From positions 158,419,065-158,483,064 of the forward strand of contig OZ020585.1 in NCBI GenBank assembly GCA_963971535.1: a stretch of 64,000 nt of DNA, given 5' to 3'. How positions within the stretch are numbered: the stretch's first letter is position 1; each line of letters opens with the position of its first letter. Both the position numbers and the translations under genes were made by a program. Below the pieces are notes generated by a model. That model made no database searches and was not told the DNA's origin. It saw only the letters and a list, made by a program, of their open reading frames with translations. Below are positions 30,059 through 40,870 of the stretch, one piece after another. The DNA comes from Notolepis coatsorum. Lineage: Eukaryota > Chordata > Actinopteri > Aulopiformes > Paralepididae.

Positions 30059-30846
30059 ATGGACAACGTGCCGAAGTTTGAATGCTACAACGAGCCTGCT
30101 ACACTGGGACCGAGGTGGACCAGGTGGCTAATGGCGTTTGAGCTGTACGCTGACGGAAAAGGGATGATTCTATATGTCGGTGTGAACGCCACAGTGAGAC
30201 AGAGAAGAAGGGCCATGCTCTTACATCATGCAGGTACAGACGTACAAGATATATTCGCTACATTGCCCGACGGGGGAGGACCGACGGACTATGCTAAAGC
30301 TGTTAAGGCGCTAAATGACTACTTTGTGCCGCAGGTAAATACTGCGTTTGCGCGCCAGGCTTTCTACCAAGTATCACAGAAACCAGGTGAGACTGTACAG
30401 CAGTTTGTGACGAGGCTTCGTCAGGCTGCTAGAGACTGTGCATTTGCAACCAGATAAGGGATGCGGTGCTGAGCAGGGGCACGTCGGACTATGTATGGAG
30501 AAAGTTACTGGAGGAACCACAACTTTTGCTGCCACGTGCGTTAGAAATAGCGCCGCAGTGTGAAAGAGTGGAGCTGCAAATGGCGGCGATGAAGATGAGT
30601 GACGGCGCTGAGGGGAGAGAGACGGTGAACCGTGTCTTCAAGAAAGAGGGCCAAGTCCAAAAGTGGAGACCATCGCCCCGTGGAGATCGTGGAGATCGTG
30701 GAGAAGGAAAAGAGAAATCCAAATCGGATAAAGTGTGCTACAGATGTGGACACGGGGATCATCTGGCCAACGATTCTGCATGCCCTGCAAGAGGACAGAC
30801 ATGCAGAAAGTGTAATGGAAAAAGGACATTATGCCAAAGTCTGTAA
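30059..30846 (+). pseudogene. Gypsy gag with two frameshifts
   Basis: ATG at 30059 opens MDNVPKFECYNEPATLGPRW and a gag core ending QFVTRLRQAARDCAFATR, then a stop at about 30457. The conserved sequence continues in the next frame (IRDAVLSRGTSDYVWRKLLE, then zinc knuckle CYRCGHGDHLANDSAC), and the second knuckle (CRKCN) returns to the first frame at an A-run near 30823, reading GHYAKVC. The outer frames agree, so the ancestral element probably had a single gag-pol frame, and this copy (or its source) has a one-base loss near 30445 and a one-base gain in the A-run. Confidence 0.8.
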
Positions 30847-33800
30847 ATCCAAAGGTAAAGAAAGACAGACTGTGAAATGTGTTGAAACTGAGGATCAGAA
30901 CACTGGGAACAGAGACTATGCATTTGTGGTTGAAGATGATTCAAATACTGAAAGGGTCACATTTGACGTTGGGGGAGTAGATTTACTTATGTTAATTGAT
31001 TCAGGTGCATCAAGTAACATTGTAGATGAGAACACATGGAAAATGCTTAAGAGTAAAAATATTAAGTGTGTTTCTACCAAGGCAGCTAACAAACCGCTGT
31101 ACACATACTCTTCCAAGGTGCCTCTTCCAGTATTGGGTATATTCAAATGTCATGTTAAGGTGGGAAAGTGTGACACTGAAGCAGAGTTCACTGTAATACA
31201 GGGACGGGGGGAGCCGCTGCTAGGCAGGAAGACTGCTATTGAGTTAGGTGTACTGAGGGTGGGCACAAACATAGCAGCAGTGACAGAAGCTAAGTCTGAA
31301 ATACAGAGGCAATACCCCAAACTGTTTAAAGGTGTTGGTAAACTGAACACAAAGCAAATCAGTTTGCATATTGATGAGAGTGTAACACCAGTGGTACAAC
31401 CCCTGAGGAGGGTGCCATTTCACCTGAGGGAAGCAGTAGAGAAGAAAGTAAATCAGCTGCTAGACATGGACATTATTGAGAAGGTTGAGGGACCTACACC
31501 GTGGGTTAACCCTGTTGTAATTGCACCAAAAGCTAATGAGGACGACATCAGGATGTGTCTAGACATGAGAAGAGCTAATGCAGCTATCATCAGAGGGAGA
31601 TATCCAATACCCACAGTGGATGAGCTATTACAGGGAATGAACGGGTCTGTCATTTTCAGTAAACTGGATTTGAAATGGGGATACCACCAATTAGAGCTCA
31701 CACCAGAGTCCAGGGGTATCACTACGTTTGCAGTACACACAGGTACCTACAGTTACAAGAGACTCATATTTGGAGTGTCATCAGCTAGTGAACAGTATCA
31801 ACATGAGATAGCCACTGCTACAGCGGGCATTGAGGGGGTAGAAAATATATCCGATGACATAATTGTTCATGCCCCAGATCAGGAGACTCATGAAAAACGA
31901 CTCCATGCAGTTCTGAAGAGACTAGAGGACTGTGGGATGACTCTAAACAAAGAAAAGTGTCAGTTTAACATGGACAAGTTGATTTTCATGGGCATGTTAC
32001 TCTCACAGAAGGGCATAGGCCCCACCACAGAAAGGGTGAGAGCAATAGCAGAGGCACGAGAGCCTGAGAACGCCTCTGAGACCCGTAGTTTTCTGGGCCT
32101 AGCAGGGTATAGTAGCCGTTTTATACCACAGTTTGCTAGCATATCAGAGCCACTGCGGAGGCTTACCAAGAAAGACACAGCTTTCATATTTGGGCCAGAG
32201 CAAAAACAGGCATTTAGAATGCTGAAAGAAAAGCTAGCTGAGGCCGGCACTCTAGCATATTTTGACAAAGATGCGCCTACTAAAGTCATAGCAGACGCAG
32301 GACCAGTAGGAATAGGAGCAGTCTTAGTACAGCAACAGCAACAGGAAATGGTGCCAATATGTTATGTGAGTAGGAGCCTGACTGATTGTGAAACAAGATA
32401 TTCACAAACTGAAAAAGAAGCTCTCGCCTTATTTTGGGCGTGCGAGAGGCTGCACCCATACATATATGGTAAAAAGTTTGACCTAGTAACAGACCACAAG
32501 GCGCTGGAGGCCATATACAGCCCGACCTCTAAGCCATGTGCCCGTATTGAGAGGTGGGTGCTGCGGCTCCAACCATATGAGTTCAGAGTAATCCACATAC
32601 CTGGAAAGGACAACATTGCAGATCCACTGTCGCGACTACTGGGAGAAAGCACGACAGACGGGAACCACAAGCACGGAGCGGAGGAATACGTTCGGTTCGT
32701 AGCCACACACGCTACGCCACGAGCACTGACTACCAGGGAGGTAGAGGAAGCCTCTGCAACCGATGAGGAACTCAGTGACCTGAGAAGTGCAATACAAAGT
32801 GGATGTTTTGACAAATGCCAAGTGTATGCACGCATTGCATATGAATTGTGTATAATTGGACAGTTGGTGTTGAGAGGGACACGCATTGTACTGCCACACA
32901 CACTCAGAGACAGAGCCCTGGAGTTGGCTCATGAGGGACACTTGGGGATTGTTGGTACGAAGCAGCACCTCAGGAGTAAAGTGTGGTGGCCAGGTATAGA
33001 CAAGGCAGCTGAGAAGTATGTGAGGTCATGTCACGGATGCCAAATAGTGTCGAGGCCTGATGTGCCTGAACCCTTGAGACCTACAACACTTCCAGATGGG
33101 CCGTGGCAGGACTTAGCCACTGACCTACTTGGTCCATTACCGACAGGACACTCGATATTAGTTGTAATAGACTACTACAGCCGGTATTACGAGTACGATA
33201 TCCTGCAGTCGACCACTGCTGAAAAGGTCATTAACAGCCTGGAGAATATCTTCAGCAGACATGGACTACCGATTTCCATACAGTCAGACTGTGGACCACA
33301 GTATATGTCTGCCCAGTTTCAAGCATTCTGCCAGGAGAATGGAATTGAGCATGTGAAAACCACACCCAAGTGGGCACAAGCCAATGGGGAGGTGGAGAGA
33401 CAAAACGCTTCACTGATGAAGAGGATTCGCATCGCACAGTCTGAGGGGCTGGACTGGAAGAAGGAGCTACGCAAGTATGTGACCATCTACCGGTCTATTG
33501 ATCACTCCACAACAGGGAAAAGTCCTGCAGAGCTCCTGTTCAAGAGAAAGATCAGAGGAAAGCTCCCGGACATCATGACACCACAAAGAGACCTGGAGGT
33601 CAGAGACACTGACACAGAGAGAAAAGGAAAGTCAAAACTGTACACTGACAACAAGAACAGAGCAAAATACTCTGATGTATCAGTGGAAGACCAAGTCTTA
33701 CTCAAACAAGACAAAACAGACAAGTTTACAACAGCCTTTGACAAGACACCACACAAGGTCATCAGTAGAGATGGGAACAATGTGGTTGTCCAATCACCAA

Positions 33801-34057
33801 GTGGAGCGACCTATTCCAGGAACACTACGTTCGTCAAGAGGTACTACACAGAGGATCCTGCTCCACAATCGTCCAGCAAGACTCGATTAACATGGACTGA
33901 GGGTGAGGAGAAGGAAAACACACCTGACACAGAGTCCGAAGCAGAGACTCACACTAGGGTGTCCACACCCAAAGCCACACCGCCTATGGCTAGGTATGAG
34001 AGACCCCACAGACAGACCAAAATGCCTCAGAAATTGATGGATTTTGTCATTAAGTGA
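30818..34057 (+). CDS. Gypsy pol: protease, reverse transcriptase, RNase H, integrase
   Basis: Open from 30632; conserved sequence starts at about 30818. Aspartic protease LMLIDSGASSNIV; reverse transcriptase with FSKLDLKWGYHQL, FGVSSASEQYQ and the active site ISDDIIVH (S in place of the usual Y at the first position); RNase H with VTDHKALEAIY; integrase with an HHCC zinc module (HEGHLG...CHGCQ) and catalytic D, D, E in TDLLGPL, SDCGPQY and NGEVERQN. The C-terminal region ends RPHRQTKMPQKLMDFVIK. Element protein acting in virus-like particles and at the integration site; not a host gene. It would normally be made as a gag-pol fusion. Confidence 0.9.
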   Translation, partial: EKGHYAKVCKSKGKERQTVKCVETEDQNTGNRDYAFVVEDDSNTERVTFDVGGVDLLMLIDSGASSNIVDENTWKMLKSKNIKCVSTKAANKPLYTYSSKVPLPVLGIFKCHVKVGKCDTEAEFTVIQGRGEPLLGRKTAIELGVLRVGTNIAAVTEAKSEIQRQYPKLFKGVGKLNTKQISLHIDESVTPVVQPLRRVPFHLREAVEKKVNQLLDMDIIEKVEGPTPWVNPVVIAPKANEDDIRMCLDMRRANAAIIRGRYPIPTVDELLQGMNGSVIFSKLDLKWGYHQLELTPESRGITTFAVHTGTYSYKRLIFGVSSASEQYQHEIATATAGIEGVENISDDIIVHAPDQETHEKRLHAVLKRLEDCGMTLNKEKCQFNMDKLIFMGMLLSQKGIGPTTERVRAIAEAREPENASETRSFLGLAGYSSRFIPQFASISEPLRRLTKKDTAFIFGPEQKQAFRMLKEKLAEAGTLAYFDKDAPTKVIADAGPVGIGAVLVQQQQQEMVPICYVSRSLTDCETRYSQTEKEALALFWACERLHPYIYGKKFDLVTDHKALEAIYSPTSKPCARIERWVLRLQPYEFRVIHIPGKDNIADPLSRLLGESTTDGNHKHGAEEYVRFVATHATPRALTTREVEEASATDEELSDLRSAIQSGCFDKCQVYARIAYELCIIGQLVLRGTRIVLPHTLRDRALELAHEGHLGIVGTKQHLRSKVWWPGIDKAAEKYVRSCHGCQIVSRPDVPEPLRPTTLPDGPWQDLATDLLGPLPTGHSILVVIDYYSRYYEYDILQSTTAEKVINSLENIFSRHGLPISIQSDCGPQYMSAQFQAFCQENGIEHVKTTPKWAQANGEVERQNASLMKRIRIAQSEGLDWKKELRKYVTIYRSIDHSTTGKSPAELLFKRKIRGKLPDIMTPQRDLEVRDTDTERKGKSKLYTDNKNRAKYSDVSVEDQVLLKQDKTDKFTTAFDKTPHKVISRDGNNVVVQSPSGATYSRNTTFVKRYYTEDPAPQSSSKTRLTWTEGEEKENTPDTESEAETHTRVSTPKATPPMARYERPHRQTKMPQKLMDFVIK

Positions 34058-34319
34058 AATGAGCCTGTCTGGCACACAAAAAGAAAAAAAGAGTGGGTGC
34101 CAGATATTGTTATGTATTATGTATTATTATTCATGCTCAATGATATTTACATGCATTCACTAATTGAAAGGTGGAGTTTTGTTCATGGTGAACATTTGTT
34201 TATTTTTGATAACAGGTAACAGAATTGAAGGGTATCCTGTAAGTGAAAAAAAGAAAGTAATTGAATTCACACACATTTCTGTATGGGACCTTGGAGTTTA
34301 TGTCCTAGTAAGGAGGGGA

Positions 34320-34504
34320 TGTTGTGTATGGACGTACCACGCTGTTACGTGGTGACGTCATTGGAGCTGACGCTGCGCGTGCACTCCAGAGTTTGCAGAC
34401 TGAGAGCAAGCGGCGTGCTGAAGCACGAGAACAGAAGATACAATAAAAGACTATTGTTTAAATACTGAGTCGTTCTTAAATGAAGGGATACTAAATATCT
34501 AACA
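34320..34504 (+). repeat. Right LTR of the gypsy element
   Basis: 185 bp, identical by eye to the left LTR. Confidence 0.93.
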
Positions 34505-34509
34505 ATAAA

Positions 34510-35000
34510 CTTCATAATTGACCGTAGGTACCAGGATATGAAAGTTTCATCTCACTGGAGCTAGGTAGCTAAATGTCCCGCGACGGTGGTTGAACACTTT
34601 TTTTCACTGGTAGTTTGTGGAAATTAACCAACTTTCCTCTCTTTCACACGGTAAAATAGTTTGAACAGCCAGGAGCAATACAAAAAGAACCACCGCGGTC
34701 CCGTTGTTTGTAGGCAACGTTGCATTTACTGACACTCCATGTTGCATCTACCCATCAGGAGCCAGACAGCTAACAGCTAACGTTACTAGCTGAATTAGCA
34801 GCAGGCACGCATAACGTGTAAAAAAGCATAACCATGTAAAAACGAACACTGCACTACTCCGCTGGCAATTGCAATCGAAATCATAGATACAACATAATAT
34901 CCACCATCGACTTTATCATGCACTACTCACGTATTATTATCTTCTTCTTCTTCGTGCAGAGAGACACGCTGATACTTGGAGAACATTGCAGCACAGCCAG
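34510..35000. other. Non-repetitive, promoter-like sequence without a visible gene
   Basis: About 490 bp with CAGCTAACAGCTAACGTTAC and CpGs; no open frame or named repeat. Confidence 0.3.
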
Positions 35001-35047
35001 GTGCATTCTGGGAGGCGGGGCACAGGTGTAGTGCATTCTGGGAGGCG
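35001..35047. promoter_or_regulatory. Duplicated ZNF143-like promoter motif
   Basis: GTGCATTCTGGGAGGCG occurs at 35001-35017 and again at 35031-35047. The core TGCATTCTGGGA is the ZNF143/SBS-type word of bidirectional housekeeping promoters. No adjacent first exon could be assigned; LINE sequence begins about 80 bp away. Confidence 0.35.
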
Positions 35048-35124
35048 CCCATCCAGGGAGGTGGTACGCTGTACGTGTGCAGGCAGTCTGGACAAGTCAG
35101 AACATGTTTCTAATCATCTGCATA

Positions 35125-35350
35125 CACAGATTGCAGAATGGGTACAATACAGTACAGCTCAATACACACAATTGTTAAGGGGATGCAGACCAGAGAAAGA
35201 CTTTCGTCTTGTTTACATCAGGGTCCCCCATTTTCAATTAATCAGGATAGACTTATTGTGTAAAACCAAACATCAACACAACCAAATTAAATCAACATAA
35301 ATAAACCCATTTTGTGTATCTATCAGCAAACTACATATTGCGGTTCATTC

Positions 35351-35443
<93 letters not shown>

Positions 35444-36325
35444 ACATACAGATAGACAGTACTGCTACATCTATACATTTATGAAACCGTACAGGTGGGG
35501 GGGGGGGGCTGTACATTGGAGGTGGTTGGGTCGGTGGGGTGGGGGGGGGGGGGTTGGGTAGGAGGGGTGGGTTGGTGGACACTGTACAACTGTACAAGCA
35601 CAAATGTACATTGGAATATTGACAAAACCATGTTTGGTAATTTACTGTACATTGGAGGGGGTTGGGTTAGGACATTTCCAGGGGCCAGTTTCAAATTGCA
35701 GTCTCCCGTAGGTGTTCTTTGAGAGTGGTTTTGAAAGTGGGTAGTGATTCACATTCCTTTACAGCTTTGGGTAGGTAGGGCGTTCCACATTGATGTGGCA
35801 TAATTGCGAAACGTGTTTAGTCCCTGTTTGAGCAGAATCTGGGTTTAACATGATTTGTGGAGCTCCCTCCGCATGGTGTTGTGGTCGTGGTATTCACTGA
35901 CCTTTGGGAAGTATTTTGACATGTACACATGGGTACCTTGGTTGTGTAGTGTATCTTGTAGACCAGGCCCATTGCAAGTTGCTGTACTCTGTCGTCTACT
36001 CTAAGCCATCCTAGGTTGTCAAAGTGGGCAGGGGTGAGGTGGGTTCTAGGAGTAAGGTCAAGCAGTAGTCTGACCAGTTTGTTTTGAGATGTTTGTGTAG
36101 CAGGGTGGATTATCCCTATTTTTTGAGAGTAGATGTACACTGTCACCAGGTAGGAGGAATGCAGCATGCAGATCTGAGTCCAACTGAATCCCCGACTTTA
36201 GTGCAGGAGTAGAGTGGAGCTTTAGCAGAGGGAGTGGATGGGGCCTAGGATTTACTAACCTATAGGGGTAGTGCGCTGGTCCTTCTTGCCCTCCAGGGGG
36301 CGACTCGCAGTAATTCCCCACACAC
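35125..36325 (-). mobile_element. 5'-truncated L2/CR1-group LINE with CA microsatellite
   Basis: Minus orientation. 36325-35820 encodes a reverse-transcriptase C-terminus in broken frames: RLVNPRPHPLPLLKLHSTPA, LLLDLTPRTHLTPAHFDNLG and LRVDDRVQQLAMGLVYKIHY. The 3' UTR follows with a C-rich block, a CA-repeat (35355-35441), and the common 3' module (35135-35240). It is a longer copy of the family at 11436-12265. Confidence 0.75.
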
Positions 36326-36334
36326 CCACACTTC

Positions 36335-37228
36335 TAACAATAGTCTAGCAACCACATATAACACCCTAGCAACCACCTAGAAACACCCTAGCAACCACAT
36401 ATAACAGCCTAGCAACCACCTAGAAACACCCTAGCAACCACTTATAACACCCTAGCAACCACCTAGAAACACCCTAGCAACCACCCATAACACCCTAGCA
36501 ACCACCTAGAAACACCCTAGCAACCACATATAACACCCTAGCAACCACCTAGAAACACCCTAGCAACTACCTATAACACCCTAGCAACCACCTAGAAACA
36601 CCCTAGCAACCACATATAACACCCTAGCAAACACCTAGAAACACCCTATCAACCAGCTATAACACCCTAGCAACCACCTATAACAACCTAGCAACCACCT
36701 ATAACACCTTAGCAACCACCTAAAAACACCCTAGCAAACACCTATACCACCCTAGCAACCAGCTATAACACCCTAGCAACCACCTATAACAACCTAGCAA
36801 CCACCTATAACACCTTAGCAACCACCTAGAAACACCCTAGCAACCACCTATACCACCCTAGCAACCACCTAGAAATACCCTAGCAACCACATATAACACC
36901 CTAGCAAACACCTAGAAACACCCTAGCAACCAGCTATAACACCCTAGCAACCACCTATAACAACCTAGCAACCACCTATAACACCTTAGCAACCACCTAA
37001 AAACACCCTAGCAACCACCTATACCACCCTAGCAACCAGCTATAACACCCTAGCAACCACCTATAACAACGTAGCAACCACCTATAACACCTTAGCAACC
37101 ACCTAGAAACAACCTAGCAACCACCTATACCACCCTAGCAACCACCTAGAAATACCCTAGCAACCACCTAGAAACACCCTAGCAACCACCTATAACACCC
37201 TAGCAACCACCTAAAAAACACCCTAGCA
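36335..37228. repeat. CTAGCAACCACCTA minisatellite
   Basis: About 40 units of 21-22 bp (CACCCTAGCAACCACCTAGAAA and CACCCTAGCAACCACATATAA variants), arranged partly as 43-bp dimers. I recall this motif class as common in fish. Confidence 0.9.
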
Positions 37229-37320
37229 ACCCTGTGGGGGGCCTGTGCAGGGGCCTGTGGGGGGTCTGTGCAGGGGCCTGTGGGGGGGTGTGTGCGGGGG
37301 CCTGTGGAGGGGCCTGTGCA
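37225..37320. repeat. G-rich 18-bp tandem repeat
   Basis: GGGGCCTGTGGGGGGTCTGT-type units; G-quadruplex potential. Confidence 0.7.
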
Positions 37321-37925
37321 TCACGTCGTCGTGCGGGGTCAGGCCACAGGACCTCGTTGACATCGCAGGCTATGTTTTCCCTCGCCAGGCAGCGGGGGAA
37401 GAAAGCTCTGGCATGCCGGCTGTTTGGCACCTTCAGCAAACTGTGCATTCTAAACTGGCCTATAGGTGTTGTCACATCATTGGCAGGTGTCTTCAATTTT
37501 GAGTCATTGTGTTTAAGCAATGAGGTTGTGCATTCTAAACTGGCCAATATGGATGGTGTCACATTATTTGCAGGTGTCTTCAATTTTGAGTCACCGTGTT
37601 TAAGCAATGACACCCGTGCTTTCATTGTGTTCAACTTTTGATGATTGAGTCTACCATATTGCATCGTGTGAGCAAAATGTGTTCAGTGAATGAGAATGTG
37701 TTGTGCAACGTGTGTTTTAGCAAGTGCGGAAGTGTTTAGAGTAAGTGCGAATGTGTTTAGAGTTCTGCAACGTGTGTTTTGGCAAATGCCAATGTGTTCA
37801 GAGTTTTGTGAAATCTGAGATTGAGGTGAAATGTGTACTGGGGGCCTGCTTTATTAAATGTGTTTAGGCAACTGGTCATTGTGCTCAGAGATCTAGAAAT
37901 TGTGCTTTAGCAATCGAGAAAAACT
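37321..37925. repeat. Unassigned repeat, probably a DNA-transposon remnant
   Basis: Contains an approximately 88-bp direct duplication (GTGCATTCTAAACTGGCC ... GTGTTTAAGCAATGA at about 37440-37525 and 37526-37608) and then degenerate AATGTGTTTAGAGTT/GTGTTTTAGCAA words. Open frames exist on both strands (minus: CDVNEVLWPDPARRRDAQAP; plus: RRRAGSGHRTSLTSQAMFSL). I recall similar text in fish repeats but cannot name the superfamily. Confidence 0.35.
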
Positions 37926-39325
37926 GTAAGGGGATGCAGACCAGAGAACGACTTTCGTCTTGTTTTGTATAAAATATAATATTTTATTGTGAAATAAGAA
38001 TAATATAATGTGATATGTTGATATGCTATTGTGAGATTACAACATCCGATGTGATATTACAGAGAAAGACTTTTGTCTTGTTTTCTTTTATAAAATTACA
38101 ATATATTATTGTGAAATAATAAATAAATGATGTGAAATATTCATATGCTACTGTGAGATTACAAAATGTGATGTGATAACAGAGGATTTTGATTGCAATA
38201 TTTTATTGTGAAATAATAAATAAATTATGTGAAATATTCATATGCTACTGTGAGATTACAACATCTGATGTGATATTACAGAGACAAACTTCCGTCTTGT
38301 TTTGTATAAAATTACAATATTTTATTGTGAAATAAGAATAATATAATGTGATATGTTGAGCTATTGTGAGATTACAACATCTGATGTGATATTACAGAGA
38401 AAGACTTTCATCTTGTTTTGTATAAAATTACAATATTTTATTGTGAAATAAGAATAATATAATGTGGTAAATTGATATGCTATTGTGAGATTACAACATC
38501 TGATGTGATATTACAGAGAAAGACTTTCGTCTTGTTTTGTATAAAATTACAATATTTTATTGTGAAATAAGAATAATATAATGTGATATGTTGATATGCT
38601 ACTGTGAGATTACAACATCTGATGTGATATTACAGAGGATTTTGATTGCAATATTTTATTGTGAAATAATAAATAAATTACATGAAATATTCATATGCTA
38701 CTGTGAGATTACAACATCTGATGTGATATTACAGAGGATTTTGATTGCGGTATCTTATTGTGAAATAAGAATAATATAATGTGATATGTTGATATGCTAT
38801 TGTGAGATTACAACATCTGATGTGATATTACAGAGAAAGACTTTCGTCTTGTTTTGTATAAAATTACAATATTTTATTGTGAAATAAGAATAATATAATG
38901 TGATAAATTGATATGCTATTGTGAGATTACAACATCTGATGTGATATTACAGAGAAAGACTTTCGTCTTGTTTTGTATAAAATTACAATATGTTATTGTG
39001 AAATAAGAATAATATAATGTGATATGTTGATATGCTACTGTGAGATTACAACATCTGATGTGATATTACAGAGGATTTTGATTGCAATATTTTATTGTGA
39101 AATAATAAATAGATTATGTGAAATATTCATATGCTACTGTGAGATTACAACATCTGATGTGATATTACAGAGGATTTTGATTGCGGTATCTTATTGTGAA
39201 ATAAGAATAATATAATGTGATATGTTGATATGCTATTGTGAGATTACAACATCTGATGTGATATTACAGAGGATTTTGATTTCGGTATTTTATTGTGAAA
39301 TAAGAATAATATAATGTGAAATCAA
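37926..39325. repeat. Satellite incorporating LINE 3' sequence
   Basis: About twelve units of two kinds: type A (about 117 bp) contains AGAGAAAGACTTTCGTCTTG + TTTTGTATAAAATTACAATA, type B (about 99 bp) has AGAGGATTTTGATTGCAATA instead. Both share TATTGTGAAATAA, TGCTATTGTGAGATTACAAC and ATCTGATGTGATATTAC. The array opens with AAGGGGATGCAGACCAGAGA, a 3' module block of the L2-type LINE. Confidence 0.8.
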
Positions 39326-39329
39326 AAGA

Positions 39330-39445
39330 TACTGTCTTTTTTACATGTATTTGTTGGGATATTACAGGAGGCCTTAATTACAATATGTTACTGTAAGATA
39401 ATACTGTTAAATGTTGTGAAATGCTGGTTAATTTTTACAGTGTAC
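39330..39445. repeat. ACTGTAA-type repeat, relative of 3421-4098
   Basis: TTACTGTAAGATAATACTGT and TTTTTACAGTGTACGC; continuous with the preceding satellite. Confidence 0.4.
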
Positions 39446-39544
39446 GCAGAGGGCCAGTTTAGCAGTCATATCATAATATCATATCTGGTGTCCTAGGGCT
39501 AGATCCACAAAGAATGGATTGCAGGGAGCAAGTTGCACCCTTAC

Positions 39545-39706
39545 TTACAATTCATTATGAATTGAAAATGGGGGACCCTGATGTACTGTAAACAAGACGA
39601 AAGTCTTTCTCTGGTCTGCATCCCCTTAACAATTGTGTGTATTGAGCCATACTGTATTGTACCCATTCTGCAATCTGTTAATACAATTTTCATTCAATCA
39701 ATCACT
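39545..39706 (+). mobile_element. L2/CR1-group LINE 3' end, copy
   Basis: Plus-oriented common 3' module with tail ATTCAATCAATCA. Confidence 0.7.
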
Positions 39707-39927
39707 TTTGGGCTCTGCCATAATTCAATATGATCATTTATTGTATCGGTATCATATTGTGATGAAATTACGATATTGTAATATCATTGTACACAATTCA
39801 ACAACATTCTCTCAATGAGATTTTCAATATTTGAGTTTTGGTTTGATATCACACTTTACAATATCATGCAATTCAATGTGACAAACAGCAATTGTTTATC
39901 TTGTGATTTTGCATACTGTTCATGTTA

Positions 39928-40440
39928 GGGATGTCCCGATCGATCGGCCAGCGATCGGTATCGGCCGATATTCAGTATAAATATGAGATCGGTGATCGGT
40001 GATAATGCTTTATTTTCGCTGATCGTGAAAACCGATCGAAAAACATGATCCAATTCTTACCGGAGATCTCACTGCTGACTTCTCTCTCAGACACACAGAG
40101 GCAGTCTGCTCTGCTCTGGTGCATGTGACCGTGAGCTAACGTTGGCTACCTACCGAGCTAACGTTACTGTTTAAACTAAATGACCCAGTCAACTATTCAC
40201 TTTTAGTTTAATACATGAGGCATTGTCTAACGTTATCTAGCTGGCTAGCTACTGATAGCTGCTGATATCAACAAATGCTCCAGCAATAGTCGAATGCATG
40301 ATAAGTTACCTCCGTTGACTCGGTAGCCAACGTTAGCTCACGTTAGCTCTATATGGAATGTCCCAGTAAACTAAATAGTTCACTGAGACGTTGTCTTAAC
40401 GTTATATAGCCGGCTAGCAGTAGCTACAGATAGCTCCTGA
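39928..40440. mobile_element. hAT-like repeat beginning TAGGGATGTCCCGATCGATC
   Basis: The AGGGATGTCCCGAT end with GATCGGTATCGGCCGATA is a common fish hAT terminus. The interior contains AGCTAACGTTA words. The opposite terminus was not identified, so the right limit is arbitrary. Confidence 0.4.
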
Positions 40441-40442
40441 TC

Positions 40443-40870
40443 AGGGGCGTAGCTGGAGATTCTGGGCCCCATGAAAGAATCAATTTGTGGGCCCCCAATC
40501 TATAAAAAAATTTGGGGCCCCCAATCTATAAAAAAATGTGGGGCATTTATTTATTGATGAAAACGCATAATATGGTTTTTACCTATTTTTTTTATAAACA
40601 GCTTTGTGATAGAATAAAAAAAATGCACAGTGCATTTCCATAGCTGTGGATGAGTCCACTGACACCACTGAGAAGCCTGAAGAACCGTTCATGTTCTGAA
40701 GAACTGTTCATGTTCTGAAATGTTATTGCTAAAGATTGAGAAGATTGGATCAGTTGTACTTTTTTTTTGAATACTTGAAACCCTTTTTTTGTGGAATATT
40801 TGATGCGGCCCAGCCTCACCCAGACTCTACCTCCAGCGGCCCCCAGGTAAATTGAGTTTGAGACCACTGC
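40443..40870 (+). mobile_element. hAT-type transposon remnant (transposase scrap)
   Basis: Begins CAGGGGCGTAGCTGG, a familiar hAT-like end, with a duplicated GGGCCCCCAATCTATAAAAA. At 40620-40685 the + strand reads CISIAVDESTDTTEKPEE, which resembles the (L/I)AVDESTD(V/T) motif of ZBED5/GTF2IRD2-type hAT transposases. Then stops. Sequence near 40800-40870 (GCGGCCCAGCCTCACCCAGA, TTTGAGACCACTGCT) resembles another hAT terminus. Confidence 0.45.

Larger units (their letters stand above)
29818..34504 (+). mobile_element. Ty3/gypsy LTR retrotransposon with identical LTRs
   Basis: 4,687 bp flanked by a 5-bp duplication ATAAA (29813-29817 and 34505-34509). The two 185-bp LTRs (29818-30002 and 34320-34504) look identical base for base. 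The primer-binding site TGGCGACGAGGAT (30004-30016) is complementary to the 3' end of a tRNA-Ser (GCT type), and a purine tract (GTAAGGAGGGGA) precedes the right LTR. Gag, protease, reverse transcriptase, RNase H and integrase are present in the usual gypsy order. Pol is fully open; gag has two compensating frameshifts. No envelope gene. Identical LTRs mark a very recent insertion. Confidence 0.95.

Noticed and set aside
29818..34504. Endogenous retrovirus
   Set aside because: No envelope gene and gypsy-type domain order; classed as a Ty3/gypsy retrotransposon.
37200..37664. 154-codon minus-strand frame as a host gene
   Set aside because: It spans a direct duplication and a G-rich tandem repeat and has no splice context; repeat-derived.
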